This document shows positions 42,288 through 50,719 of a DNA stretch of 64,000 nt, piece by piece (position 1 is the first letter of the stretch; every line of letters starts with the position of its first letter). The position numbers were made by a program, and so were the translations under genes. Origin of the DNA: Dyadobacter flavalbus (GTDB lineage: Bacteria > Bacteroidota > Bacteroidia > Cytophagales > Spirosomataceae); assembly GCF_006149045.1 (NCBI RefSeq), contig NZ_VBSN01000073.1, forward strand, positions 124,001 through 188,000. The letters run 5' to 3'. The notes under the pieces are model-generated. The model did not search any database, was not told where the DNA came from, and saw nothing but the letters and a program-made list of their open reading frames with translations.

Positions 42288-44225
42288 TTGACTATGACAG
42301 ATCATAAAACGGAATCACCGGCATTACTGACCGACTTTGATATAAGCCTGTTCCAATCAGGTACACATTACCGTATCTATAATAAACTCGGTTCGCACAT
42401 TACCGAACAGAACGGCGTGAAAGGAACCAGTTTTGCTGTCTGGGCGCCCAACGCAACTTACGTTTCAGTTATCGGCAATTTCAATGGCTGGACGCGAAAC
42501 AGTACGCCTCTTCAGCCGCGCCATGACCATTCGGGAATCTGGGAAGGATTTATCCCGGATATCGGGAAAGGTGAATATTACAAGTATTTCATTCGCTCGA
42601 ATAACGGGTACGAAGTTGAAAAAGGCGATCCGTATGCCTATCACTGGGAAACGCCTCCGCATACCGCCACCGTAACGTGGGACCTTGACTACGAATGGAA
42701 CGACACTAGCTGGATGCAGAGCCGCAAAGCGGAACATGCCATGCGCAAGCCAATTTCGGTTTACGAAATGCATATCGGTTCGTGGCGGCGTGTGGATGAG
42801 GAAGAAGGCCGGTTTATGACTTATCGTGAACTTGCAGCCGAGCTTCCCGAATACTGTAATTATATGGGATTCACACATGTGGAGTTTATGCCCGTTATGG
42901 AACACCCTTTTTACGGATCTTGGGGTTATCAGCTTACAGGCTACTTTGCACCTTCCAGCCGCTTTGGAACACCGCAGGATTTTATGTTTCTTGTAGATGC
43001 CCTGCATCAGGCGGGAATCGGCGTCATACTCGACTGGGTTCCCTCCCATTTTCCTACCGACGAACACGGACTGGGTTATTTTGACGGCACGCACCTTTAC
43101 GAGCATGCCGATCCCAAGAAAGGTTTTCATCCGGACTGGAAAAGTTCCATTTTCAACTTCGGCAGAAATGAAGTAAAGTCTTTCCTGATTTCCAATGCCA
43201 TTTACTGGCTGGACAAATTTCATATTGATGCCCTGCGTGTAGATGCCGTGGCTTCGATGCTTTATCTCGATTATTCAAGAAAAGAAGGAGAATGGATTCC
43301 GAATGAGTTCGGCGGCAGGGAAAACCTGGAAGCCATCGACTTCATACGGTCATTCAATGATGCCGTGCATACCTATTTTCCGGATGTATTCACCGTTGCC
43401 GAAGAATCAACGGCCTGGCCGGGCGTCACCAGCCCGACCAACCAGGGCGGACTCGGCTTTGACATGAAATGGATGATGGGCTGGATGCACGATACGCTCT
43501 CCTATTTCCAGCTTGACCCTGTATACCGCACGCATCATCAGGGACAGCTTACTTTTAGCATCCACTATGCTTTTTCGGAAAAATTCACCTTGCCGCTGTC
43601 GCATGATGAAGTTGTTTACGGCAAGCATTCGCTGATCAACAAAATGCCGGGCGACAACTGGCAGCAGTTTGCCAACCTGCGGCTTTTATATGCTTATATG
43701 TATGGCCATCCGGGTGCAAAGCTGTTGTTTATGGGTGCGGATTTTGCCCAGCGCCATGAATGGCGTCACGATTTCAGTCTGGACTGGTCAGAAAACAACA
43801 ATCCTGCGCATACGGGTATTCAGCATGTTCTCAGAGACCTGAATGCATTGTATAAAGAGCAGCCTGCACTTTACGAAAACAACTTTTCGGCAGAAGGCTT
43901 TGAATGGATTGATAATCAGGATGCGGCAAATTGTGTCATGAGCTGGATGCGGAAGGGCAAAAATGAAGCAGACAACCTGATTTTTGTGGCCAACTTCACG
44001 CCTATCGTACGGAACAATTACCGGATCGGCGTCGGCAAACCGGGCTATTACAAGGAGATATTCAACAGTGATAATTTGAAGTATGGCGGAGCCGATATAA
44101 TCCATACAGACGAGCTGGAAACTTATCCGGTTCCTAAAAATGGAAAAACGCATTCTATTCCGCTGACATTACCGCCCTTAGGCATAATTGTATTAAAGTA
44201 CGTGCGGGAATTCGAATGGCTTTAA
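42288..44225 (+). CDS. glgB: 1,4-alpha-glucan branching enzyme
   Basis: This 645-residue GH13 branching enzyme has an N-terminal CBM48 (GVKGTSFAVWAPNATYVSVIG), then YEMHIGSWRR, GSWGYQLTGYFAPSSRFGTP, nucleophile D319 in ALRVDAVASMLYLDYSRKEG, acid/base E372 in VAEESTAWPG and LSHDEVVYGKHSLINKMPGD. It lacks the extra N1 domain of enteric GlgB, which explains the length below 700. It makes alpha-1,6 branches in the glucan extended by GlgE. It sits 4 bases after the TreS-Pep2 gene and is the third gene of the operon. A small SDR gene follows after 29 bases and may share the transcript until the terminator at 45070. Confidence 0.95.
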   Translation: MTMTDHKTESPALLTDFDISLFQSGTHYRIYNKLGSHITEQNGVKGTSFAVWAPNATYVSVIGNFNGWTRNSTPLQPRHDHSGIWEGFIPDIGKGEYYKYFIRSNNGYEVEKGDPYAYHWETPPHTATVTWDLDYEWNDTSWMQSRKAEHAMRKPISVYEMHIGSWRRVDEEEGRFMTYRELAAELPEYCNYMGFTHVEFMPVMEHPFYGSWGYQLTGYFAPSSRFGTPQDFMFLVDALHQAGIGVILDWVPSHFPTDEHGLGYFDGTHLYEHADPKKGFHPDWKSSIFNFGRNEVKSFLISNAIYWLDKFHIDALRVDAVASMLYLDYSRKEGEWIPNEFGGRENLEAIDFIRSFNDAVHTYFPDVFTVAEESTAWPGVTSPTNQGGLGFDMKWMMGWMHDTLSYFQLDPVYRTHHQGQLTFSIHYAFSEKFTLPLSHDEVVYGKHSLINKMPGDNWQQFANLRLLYAYMYGHPGAKLLFMGADFAQRHEWRHDFSLDWSENNNPAHTGIQHVLRDLNALYKEQPALYENNFSAEGFEWIDNQDAANCVMSWMRKGKNEADNLIFVANFTPIVRNNYRIGVGKPGYYKEIFNSDNLKYGGADIIHTDELETYPVPKNGKTHSIPLTLPPLGIIVLKYVREFEWL

Positions 44226-44254
44226 ATTAATTGTTAACCTAAAATTGGAACGTT

Positions 44255-45052
44255 ATGTCTGCTAGTCAAAAATATGCTTTGATAACCGGTGCAACAAGCG
44301 GTATTGGTTACGAACTTGCTCTGCTATTTGCCAAAAACCAGTATAACCTCGTTATTGTGTCACGTGACCAGCAGCAGCTGGAAATCAGAGCGGAGGAGTT
44401 CAGGCAACACGGAATTCATGTTGTCCCGATTGCAAAAGATCTGTTTATCAAAGACGATGCTTTTTCACTTTGTCAGGAAGTAAGAAACCAGGGTATTGAA
44501 GTAGAGGTACTTGTAAATAATGCAGGACAAGGTGTTTACGGGTTGTTCAAGGATACGGAAATTGAAAGAGAGCTGGATATTGTAAATCTGAACATTGCTT
44601 CGGTTATTATCCTTACAAAATTCTTTCTGCGGGATATGATCAGCCGCAATTCCGGTAAAATCCTGAATGTCGCCTCTATTGCCAGCAAAACACCTGGACC
44701 CTGGCAGTCTGTTTATCATGGGACAAAGGCTTTTGTACTTTCTTTTTCCGAGTCGATCCGGGAGGAAGTAAAGGAATATGAAATTACAGTGACTGCGCTG
44801 ATGCCGGGCGTTACAGATACTGATTTTTTCAATAAAGCGGATATGACAGAAAGCAAGGCAGTTCAGGATGAAAGTTCCATGGCTGACCCTGCCGATGTAG
44901 CCAAGGACGGTTACGATGCCCTGATGTCCGGAAAAGACAAGGTCATTTCAGGGTTCAAGAACAAGGTTCAGATCGGAATGAGCAACATTTTGCCGGACAC
45001 GGTTGTAGCGCATAACATGAACGAAATGCAGAAGCCTGTTGACAGCAAGTAA
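44255..45052 (+). CDS. SDR family NAD(P)-dependent oxidoreductase
   Basis: This 265-residue classical short-chain dehydrogenase has the Rossmann motif LITGATSGIGYELALLF, the NNAG motif in VLVNNAGQGVYG, a Ser in NVASIASKTPGPW and YHGTK with the catalytic Tyr and Lys. The C-terminus has the ADPADVAKDGYDAL pattern common in DltE/YdfG-like SDRs. The substrate is not predictable. It follows glgB by 29 bases and precedes a strong terminator, so it probably belongs to the GlgE operon transcript. A link with glucan metabolism is not obvious; similar SDR genes are frequent in bacterial stress islands. Confidence 0.9.
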   Translation: MSASQKYALITGATSGIGYELALLFAKNQYNLVIVSRDQQQLEIRAEEFRQHGIHVVPIAKDLFIKDDAFSLCQEVRNQGIEVEVLVNNAGQGVYGLFKDTEIERELDIVNLNIASVIILTKFFLRDMISRNSGKILNVASIASKTPGPWQSVYHGTKAFVLSFSESIREEVKEYEITVTALMPGVTDTDFFNKADMTESKAVQDESSMADPADVAKDGYDALMSGKDKVISGFKNKVQIGMSNILPDTVVAHNMNEMQKPVDSK

Positions 45053-45069
45053 AAACGTTGTACATACTG

Positions 45070-45103
45070 AAAATCCCGGGAACCTCCTTCCCGGGATTTT
45101 TTT
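45070..45103 (+). terminator. Rho-independent terminator after the GlgE operon
   Basis: Arms at 45070-45082 and 45088-45100 form a 13-base perfect stem around a 5-base loop, with a CCCGGG core followed by seven T residues. It lies 18 bases after the SDR stop and probably ends the glgE-treS/pep2-glgB-SDR transcript. Confidence 0.9.
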
Positions 45104-45401
45104 ATGCATTTTAGCCGGAGAAATTTCAGTCGGGGAAAAATTACTCCAAACCCGAACATACATTTACAGCATTTAAAATGACCGTTACTGCTCGCTATAT
45201 GAAACAGAAAATGCAGGGATGGCTTTCAGAATATTCCAGCAAGTATTTACAGTAAATTACCTTTCAGTAATCAGAACCGGCCACCAAATAAATGAATCCT
45301 GCTATATGGGTGAAATTAGTATAAATTATTGCCGCTATTGACTACGTGACTGTTACGCAGCAATATTTATCATTTATTTTCTAATATATCAGACTAACGT
45401 T
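45104..45401. other. Intergenic region upstream of the LytTR regulator
   Basis: About 300 bases without a convincing gene. A 25-codon frame near 45177-45254 has no support. The part near 45310-45395 is AT-rich and should contain the promoter of the LytTR gene, but I see no clear consensus or operator. Confidence 0.4.
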
Positions 45402-46157
45402 ATGATCAAAGCCTTGATTATTGATGACGAACTGAAAGCCAGAAATGTTCTCCGGCATTATCTTGACAATCTTGTAAGGGAAAGCTTTGACATCCGGGAT
45501 GCCGATTCGGTACAGTCGGCACTGACGGTGCTGGATACCTTTATGCCGGACGTTGTTTTTCTGGATGTTGAAATGCCTTTTCAGAACGGGTTTGACTTCA
45601 TCAGTGCCAGAAAAGATCCGCCGTACGATATTGTATTTACCACTGCTTACAACCAGTATGCCATTCAGGCCATTCGTTTCAGTGCACTGGATTATCTGCT
45701 GAAACCAGTTGACCCTGACGAACTGCAGGCAGCCGTAGAAAGGCACGTTGAGAAAGCACGTCTGAGAGCCATCGAGTTGAATCAGGAACTATATGATAAC
45801 CTTGTCCAGAATATTGAAAAGAAAGATATCCGGGATTTCAGGCTGGCGGTCCCGTCCAGTGAGGGCGTTTTTTTCTTTACACTGGACGAAATTCTCCGGC
45901 TGGAAGCAGACAAAAATTATACGGCCATTCACCTGGTCGGGAAAAAGCCGTTTCTTTCCAGCAAGACGCTCAAACATTTTGATGACATGCTTGGGGAATT
46001 TAACTTCATCCGCACGCATAAATCACATCTTGTCAATCCGAAATACATCAAGCAGGTTACGCATAACAACCAGTTCGTGCTGCTTTCCGACGGATCAAAG
46101 GTGGAAGTTTCCCGTCGTAAAAAGGAAGAAGTCCAGCAACATCTGAACCTTCGCTGA
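45402..46157 (+). CDS. LytTR-family response regulator
   Basis: This 251-residue protein has a receiver (residues 1-120) with D8/D9, D55 in VVFLDVEMPFQNGFDF, FTTAYNQYAIQAIRF and DYLLKPVDPDEL. A LytTR DNA-binding domain follows (about 150-248) with ADKNYTAIHLVGKKPFLSSKTL, FIRTHKSHLVN and VLLSDGSKVEVSRRKKEEV. Members usually pair with a 5TM-Lyt or HisKA-less sensor encoded next door, but no such kinase lies in this window. It is a single-gene unit, converging on the DUF3037 gene with 4 bases between stops. The regulon is unknown. Confidence 0.92.
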   Translation: MIKALIIDDELKARNVLRHYLDNLVRESFDIRDADSVQSALTVLDTFMPDVVFLDVEMPFQNGFDFISARKDPPYDIVFTTAYNQYAIQAIRFSALDYLLKPVDPDELQAAVERHVEKARLRAIELNQELYDNLVQNIEKKDIRDFRLAVPSSEGVFFFTLDEILRLEADKNYTAIHLVGKKPFLSSKTLKHFDDMLGEFNFIRTHKSHLVNPKYIKQVTHNNQFVLLSDGSKVEVSRRKKEEVQQHLNLR

Positions 46158-46161
46158 CTGT

Positions 46162-46545
46162 TTATCCAATCTGCTGTTCGAACAGACGCTGCAACGTTTC
46201 ATCCGGATCTTTACAAAAGCCCGGATGAACTTTTGAAGATTGTACAACCGTGCTTCGTGTAGCCGTAAGCCAGCGGAAACGTGATGAAAGCGGCAAAGAC
46301 CCGATGGGGCCGCCTGCTTTTCTGCCCTCGCATATACGCCTCAGCGCATCGAGGTAATCCATGATTTCCTTGATGTCGATGTTTTCTGAAAAAGCACACA
46401 AGCGGGCTTCGTTCACCTTAAAAACAAATTGCAGGTAATTTTTTCCGGGACAGTACAGAATAACCCCGACATTCATAAATTCCTCGCGCTCCACCCTTGG
46501 TACAACACGTATCACGGCGTACTCAAACAAGTGATTCTCGTGCAT
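46162..46545 (-). CDS. DUF3037 family protein
   Basis: This 127-residue protein matches DUF3037: FEYAVIRVVPRVEREEFMNVGVILYCP at the N-terminus, then a helix-rich middle and SLPLSSRFRWLTATRSTVVQSSKVH with the family's basic/aromatic segment. Its biochemical role is not established. Its start overlaps the end of the HipA-like kinase gene by 23 bases on the same strand, so the two are translationally coupled. This pairing recurs in bacteria, which suggests that the two proteins work together. No signal peptide. Confidence 0.85.
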   Translation of the reverse strand: MHENHLFEYAVIRVVPRVEREEFMNVGVILYCPGKNYLQFVFKVNEARLCAFSENIDIKEIMDYLDALRRICEGRKAGGPIGSLPLSSRFRWLTATRSTVVQSSKVHPGFCKDPDETLQRLFEQQIG

Positions 46546-47320
46546 TTTGTGCTCCTTTTACAAAGATTTCAGAAACAGAAAGCCGCAGTTCCAGAAAGCG
46601 GGCATAGGCATTGCGATGCGCCTCGGCGGACTCAAAAGGCGAATCGGCGAGCAGCCATTCATCCGGGATGAGTGCAACAACAGACCTGATTTCATCTGCG
46701 TTCAGTATTTTTCTGAAAGCAGCGTCGGCATCGTCCATTTGGGTAGCATTGCGAAGCAGTACATGATCTTTCACCTGCGCAAAAGGCCGCTGTGCCTGCT
46801 CTTCCCAGTTCTGCCAGGAATGATGGAAATAGAGCGAAGCGCCGTGATCAATCAGCCACAACTCTTTATGCCACATCAGCATATTGGTATTTCGCGCGGT
46901 TCTGTCCACATTGGTAAGAAAGCTGTCCAGCCATACGATTCTGGAAGCAAGCTGCGGATCAACAACCGTAACGATGGGATCAAACGTAATAGCGCCCGAC
47001 AGGTAATGCATGGCAAGGTTCAGTCCGGTACTCGATCGGAGCAGATCCTGAATTTCTTCATCCGGCTCTGTTCTTCCAAAAGCTTCATCCAGACTGGCAA
47101 ATACGATTTCCGGAACCCTGAACCCCAGAAGGCGGGCCAGTTCGCCGCCGATCAGTTCGGCAATCAATGCTTTCGGCCCCTGCCCGGCTCCGCGAAATTT
47201 AAGAACATACAGGAAATCATCATCTGCTTCTGCAATGGCCGGAAGCGATCCTCCTTCACGCAGCGGCGTTACATAACGCGTTACATTTACAGTCCTGAGC
47301 CGGGAATAATTCGGGTTCAT
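46523..47320 (-). CDS. HipA-like kinase family protein
   Basis: From the ATG at 47320 the product is 265 residues; upstream starts are possible but add a hydrophobic, unlikely tail. It resembles the C-terminal kinase lobe of HipA: LYVLKFRGAGQGPKALIAELIGGELARLLGFRVPE, RIVWLDSFLTNVDRTARNTNML and WLIDHGASLYFHH. These correspond to the ATP-binding Lys, the catalytic loop (normally HxxDxxxxN, here NVDRTARN) and the metal-binding Asp. The protein lacks the HipA N-subdomain and no HipB-like antitoxin is adjacent; its partner is the overlapping DUF3037 gene. The known HipA phosphorylates GltX, but no target is known for this branch. A toxin role is possible and unproven. Confidence 0.8.
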   Translation of the reverse strand: MNPNYSRLRTVNVTRYVTPLREGGSLPAIAEADDDFLYVLKFRGAGQGPKALIAELIGGELARLLGFRVPEIVFASLDEAFGRTEPDEEIQDLLRSSTGLNLAMHYLSGAITFDPIVTVVDPQLASRIVWLDSFLTNVDRTARNTNMLMWHKELWLIDHGASLYFHHSWQNWEEQAQRPFAQVKDHVLLRNATQMDDADAAFRKILNADEIRSVVALIPDEWLLADSPFESAEAHRNAYARFLELRLSVSEIFVKGAQNARESLV

Positions 47321-47449
47321 TGCAATTTTGTAGTCATTCAATGCCGGCAAGATAAAAATTTTTAACAAAACAACTTCCTGCCGTTTAAAACAAAGCCGCA
47401 TAAAACTCCTTTGCAGAAAAGAATTTTATGCGGGATATGCTGTTCTCAG

Positions 47450-47944
47450 TTAATCTTCATCCTGGTCGCCGCTTCTCATCCATGCAACCAGAAGCGCCGT
47501 AACGGCAACACCCACCAGTACTTTTTTGGCAAAGCCTGCGGGATTATGCTTCAACTCCGATTTGACACCAAGTTCGTCAATCAGATTGGGAATATGTCCT
47601 TTTCTTAAATCATCGGCAATACCTTCCAGCATATTGATGCGGTCGGCAAGGATAAGCGGCAGCCAGTGTGCAAAGCTCGCCTCACTGTATTTGAATGCAA
47701 ACCGCCTGATTTTTCCGCTTAAACCGCTGGGCGGCGTAGAAGTGCCGAATACGGTGGTAAGATCCGGTCTTTCAATGGACTTAAGTACTTCGACGGTCTG
47801 AACCTGATGTGCGGGACGTTCCCAGTACATGCCTTTGTTATCGTTTTCGGTCCTTCTTTTCATCGGGTAAGCCGGAACATCAAGCGGATCAGCATCCACG
47901 CCCCATCCCTTGATATGGCTATGATCAATGGCTGTATTTTTCAT
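47450..47944 (-). CDS. Conserved hypothetical protein with C-terminal membrane helix
   Basis: This 164-residue protein has a hydrophilic N-terminus (WGVDADPLDVPAYPMKRRTEN), a middle with FGTSTPPSGLSGKIRRFAFKYSE and LPLILADRINMLEGIADDL, and a single C-terminal helix (AGFAKKVLVGVAVTALLVAWM) with a short acidic tail. That suggests a tail-anchored inner-membrane protein facing the cytoplasm. I do not recognise a named family with certainty; similar proteins occur next to zinc alcohol dehydrogenases in stress-related regions of Bacteroidota. The dehydrogenase gene ends 11 bases upstream on the same strand, so they are probably one operon. Function unknown. Confidence 0.7.
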   Translation of the reverse strand: MKNTAIDHSHIKGWGVDADPLDVPAYPMKRRTENDNKGMYWERPAHQVQTVEVLKSIERPDLTTVFGTSTPPSGLSGKIRRFAFKYSEASFAHWLPLILADRINMLEGIADDLRKGHIPNLIDELGVKSELKHNPAGFAKKVLVGVAVTALLVAWMRSGDQDED

Positions 47945-47955
47945 ATTCGTTTGAT

Positions 47956-49110
47956 TTAAATTCTGGCTGATGGCGGTATAAGTATGGTTTTGATACAGTT
48001 GTCAAGCTTGGCCGAGAAGATATGATATGCATCTCCTACTTCTTCCAGCGGAACCCTGTGCGTAATAATTGCTTTCGGGTCCAGTCGTCCTTCCTTGACG
48101 TGCTCGATCAGTCTTGGCAGCAGCCTTTTAACAGAGGCCTGGTTAGCACGGATTGTAATGCCTTTGTTCACGACATTTCCGATTGGAATCAGGTTACCCG
48201 TTGGTCCGTACACGCCGACAATCGATACAATACCTCCTTTTTTTACCGAGTTGATCGCCCAGTGCAGGGCAGTAGCTGCGCCAGCCTGAAGCATGAGTTT
48301 TACGCCGGTGATGGTCTGCATGGCACTTCCTGCGGCTTCACAGCCTACGGCATCGATACAAACATCGGCACCAATCCAGTCTGTTGTCTTTTTAATAAAC
48401 AGAACCGGATCTTCCAGCGAGCGAAAATTGTAGGCTTCACACTGCGCGTAGTTCTTGACAAATTCCAGACGGTACTCGATATGATCAATAACAATCACAC
48501 GTCCTGCACCAAATAGCCATGCGCATTTGGCAGCCATAATTCCGACCGGACCGGCTCCGAAAACCACAACGGTGTCACCCGGTTTGATACCGCCCATTTC
48601 CGCTGCCTGATAGCCCGTCGGAACCACGTCCGTTAATAAAACGGCATCATCCGGATGCATTTCGGATGGAATTACAGTCGGGCCCACATCGGCATAAGGA
48701 ACGCGGACGTATTCTGCCTGGCCGCCGTCATAACCACCGGCCGTGTGCGAATAGCCGAAAATACCGCCAACCGCAGTTGCCTGCGAATTGGATTCATGAC
48801 AGTTTCCATACAATTGCTGCTCGCAAAACACGCACTTTCCGCAGGCAACGTTAAAGGGAACAATCACGTGATCTCCAACTTTAAGGTTCTGAACGGACGG
48901 CCCGATTTCCTCTACAATGCCGATGAACTCATGGCCAAATGTCATTCCAACTCTGGTATCAGGCACAAGTCCATGATACAAATGTAAATCGGACCCGCAG
49001 ATACATGATCTTGTAACACGAACAATTGCATCTTCCGGATGCAATATTTCAGGGTAAGGCTTGTGATCTGCCCGGACTCTGTATGGCCCGCGGTAATTCA
49101 TTGCTAACAT
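47956..49110 (-). CDS. Zinc-dependent alcohol/formaldehyde dehydrogenase (MDR family)
   Basis: I start at the ATG at 49110, giving 384 residues, because a canonical AGGAGG lies 4 bases before it; starts at 49194 or 49173 are less likely. The catalytic-zinc ligands are in RSCICGSDLHLYHG and FGHEFIGIVEEIG, the structural-zinc Cys set in CGKCVFCEQQLYGNC, and the Rossmann motif is VVFGAGPVGIMAAKCA. It resembles glutathione-dependent formaldehyde dehydrogenase-like MDR enzymes, but the presence of a thiol cofactor is not shown. The next gene on the same strand encodes a membrane protein. It probably detoxifies aldehydes or alcohols under stress; the substrate is open. Confidence 0.88.
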   Translation of the reverse strand: MLAMNYRGPYRVRADHKPYPEILHPEDAIVRVTRSCICGSDLHLYHGLVPDTRVGMTFGHEFIGIVEEIGPSVQNLKVGDHVIVPFNVACGKCVFCEQQLYGNCHESNSQATAVGGIFGYSHTAGGYDGGQAEYVRVPYADVGPTVIPSEMHPDDAVLLTDVVPTGYQAAEMGGIKPGDTVVVFGAGPVGIMAAKCAWLFGAGRVIVIDHIEYRLEFVKNYAQCEAYNFRSLEDPVLFIKKTTDWIGADVCIDAVGCEAAGSAMQTITGVKLMLQAGAATALHWAINSVKKGGIVSIVGVYGPTGNLIPIGNVVNKGITIRANQASVKRLLPRLIEHVKEGRLDPKAIITHRVPLEEVGDAYHIFSAKLDNCIKTILIPPSARI

Positions 49111-49114
49111 AAAT

Positions 49115-49120
49115 CCTCCT
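49115..49120 (-). promoter_or_regulatory. Canonical Shine-Dalgarno of the alcohol dehydrogenase gene
   Basis: AGGAGG on the minus strand ends 4 bases before the ATG at 49110. Most genes in this window have none, so this site both fixes the start and stands out. The Hsp20 gene at 54808 has the same element. Confidence 0.75.
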
Positions 49121-49339
49121 TTCTGGTTTGGTGAGACATTGTTTCTGAACAACCTTTTAATAGAATTCACCATATGTATAAAAAAGCGTTCCAATGTTAA
49201 CGGTATATCATATTGGTAGAGATCGTGCTTTCCGCATCATGCCTTTTCAAAATCGCTGTTGCACGGCATCAGACTGGAACGGTATTTTACATCTGCTCAT
49301 TGTCATTACAAATGTGAAAACCTTAAAACATCAAAATAT

Positions 49340-49720
49340 ATGAATTTGCTTAAATTAATGGTTATCATTGCCTTACTGGCTTCCCCTGCAGTTTCATTTG
49401 CACAGTCCCGGAACAATTCGTCGGGAACAGGCGGGAGCGAGCGATCTTATCATAAAAAAACATCCAGAACAAGCGTGAACAAGGATTCTTCCGATGTTAC
49501 TGCCATCCTGAAAGATTCAGCCAATGCCGAAAGCGGACCTATCCTGAACGACAACGGAAATGTAAGTACAACCGGTCTGGTCGACGGGAGCAGAAGCAGC
49601 ACCGGAAGGCCGGGCACCGATACACTGACTTCCTACTCGGTTAAAAAAACCAGAAAAACAATGCGCTCCGAAAGGGCCGCTATGCCGGATAGCACCAAAA
49701 GGAGAAAAAACCATCGTTGA
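49340..49720 (+). CDS. Small secreted Ser/Arg/Lys-rich hypothetical protein
   Basis: From the ATG at 49340 the product is 126 residues with a signal peptide (MNLLKLMVIIALLASPAVSF, cleavage likely after AFA/Q). An upstream frame start at 49259 would bury the signal. The mature part is low-complexity: Ser, Thr, Gly, Arg and Lys rich, with NRSG-like repeats, and ends in a basic RRKNHR tail. No cysteine and no recognised domain; it is probably disordered in the periplasm or outside the cell. It stands alone and diverges from the dehydrogenase gene across 229 bases; a terminator follows. Function unknown; stress-related neighbours are the only hint. Confidence 0.7.
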   Translation: MNLLKLMVIIALLASPAVSFAQSRNNSSGTGGSERSYHKKTSRTSVNKDSSDVTAILKDSANAESGPILNDNGNVSTTGLVDGSRSSTGRPGTDTLTSYSVKKTRKTMRSERAAMPDSTKRRKNHR

Positions 49721-49744
49721 GGTTGATAGTCACTTGTTTTGATT

Positions 49745-49789
49745 CCCATGAAAAGAACCTGTCCGGCTTCTTTTCATGGGTTTTTTTTT
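49745..49789 (+). terminator. Rho-independent terminator after the small secreted protein gene
   Basis: Arms at 49745-49757 and 49768-49780 form a 13-base perfect stem (CCCATG core) around a 10-base loop, followed by nine T residues. It lies 25 bases after the stop at 49720. Confidence 0.9.
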
Positions 49790-49960
49790 GTTTGTGAGGT
49801 CACAAACAAGGGCAGTGAGCGTTGAATGCTGGGTTTGGTGTCTTCACAAAACAGGGCACAAAGCATTTTACAACTTCAGATTCCCGGTTTTATGGCGTTT
49901 GTCATCTGTTTGTGAAGACACAAACGGAGGCACACGTAGTCCGTTTGTTTCTTTACAAAC
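49788..49960. repeat. Cluster of four related short palindromes
   Basis: Four imperfect copies of an 18-22 base palindrome of the type GTTTGTG-spacer-CACAAAC occur at 49788-49809, 49833-49852, 49908-49925 and 49943-49960. The first has ten-base arms with a 2-base centre; the others have six to seven base arms with a 4-6 base centre. Copies 3 and 4 are also linked by an outer pairing (CAAACGGA with TCCGTTTG). No gene covers them. They could be small REP-like elements, protein-binding sites or an RNA structure. Confidence 0.6.
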
Positions 49961-50078
49961 ATCATCATTTCCGCTTTCAATCCTCGGCCCATTAAAAATG
50001 GTCGTCCGGGCAGAATTTAAAAGCATACACAACAGAACACATCATTATCAACCCATAAAAGCCGGCGCGAACTCATAA

Positions 50079-50660
50079 GAAATTGTTTAAAGCGGATCCG
50101 ACTGCGACCTGTGACCTCATAAATACCTGAACTCACCTCGGCAGCTTCCCAACGGGCATAATGAGCATAATCTTCAACAAGACCTTCGGCTTGCCAGAAC
50201 GAAAAACCCGTGCCCGGCAACATTTCAAGTAAGGCATTCGGAAAACATCTACAAACCGGATGCCGGCCAAGTGCTGCCGAAAGTTTTTCTGCCAGCTCAT
50301 CATGCTACAGCACCTTCGGAGCTGGATGATTATACGTTTCGTTTTCATGTCCGGGTTTCGTCAGAGACAAAGCGGCAGCACGTGCATGTCTCTGACATCG
50401 ATCATACTTACTTTTGCATGGCCGATGGAGCCATAAAATGGATGCTGTTTTAGATGGTTTCACGAAAATTCGGTAAACCCTGCATATAATGATTTGGCCT
50501 TGAAAATGTGTAATCAATTCTGGCTGTTTCCAGTCATCTTGCCATAGCACGGAAAGGTACATTGCAAGAGGCAGAAAATTGCGTCAGTTCTTTGCCGATA
50601 GTTCCGGTTGCACCTGTTATCAGAATTTTAGGAATTGATTGTGCTGATATGTTTTTCAAG
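50079..50660 (-). pseudogene. NmrA-family NAD(P)-binding oxidoreductase remnant
   Basis: Reading the minus strand in all three frames gives pieces of one NmrA/SDR protein in the correct order. First is the Rossmann start IPKILITGATGTIGKEL and VPFRAMAR (near 50642-50535). A piece DYTFSRPNHYMQGLPNF and one with MAPSAMQKVSMIDVRDM follow, then PGHENETYNHPAPKVL, and finally FWQAEGLVEDYAHYARWEAA and EVTGRSRIRFKQF (ending near 50080). Stops and frameshifts separate the pieces, and about 75-85 residues between FRAMAR and the next piece are missing, so an internal deletion happened. The full gene would be about 290 codons. Exact ends are approximate. No intact copy lies in the window. Confidence 0.8.
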
Positions 50661-50719
50661 GTTTTATCTTCATTGTTATATAAAACCAGGCATGCTGCCG
50701 AACAGAAAATGGCAAGAAA

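Noticed and set aside
45177..45254. 25-codon frame between the terminator and LytTR gene
   Set aside because: Too short, no ribosome site and no recognisable product.
49788..49960. Possible CRISPR array
   Set aside because: The copies are palindromes with unequal spacing and no conserved repeat-spacer unit, and no cas gene is near.
49776..50078. 100-codon plus-strand frame in the palindrome region
   Set aside because: It crosses the palindrome cluster and the NmrA pseudogene and encodes a low-complexity product with no signal.
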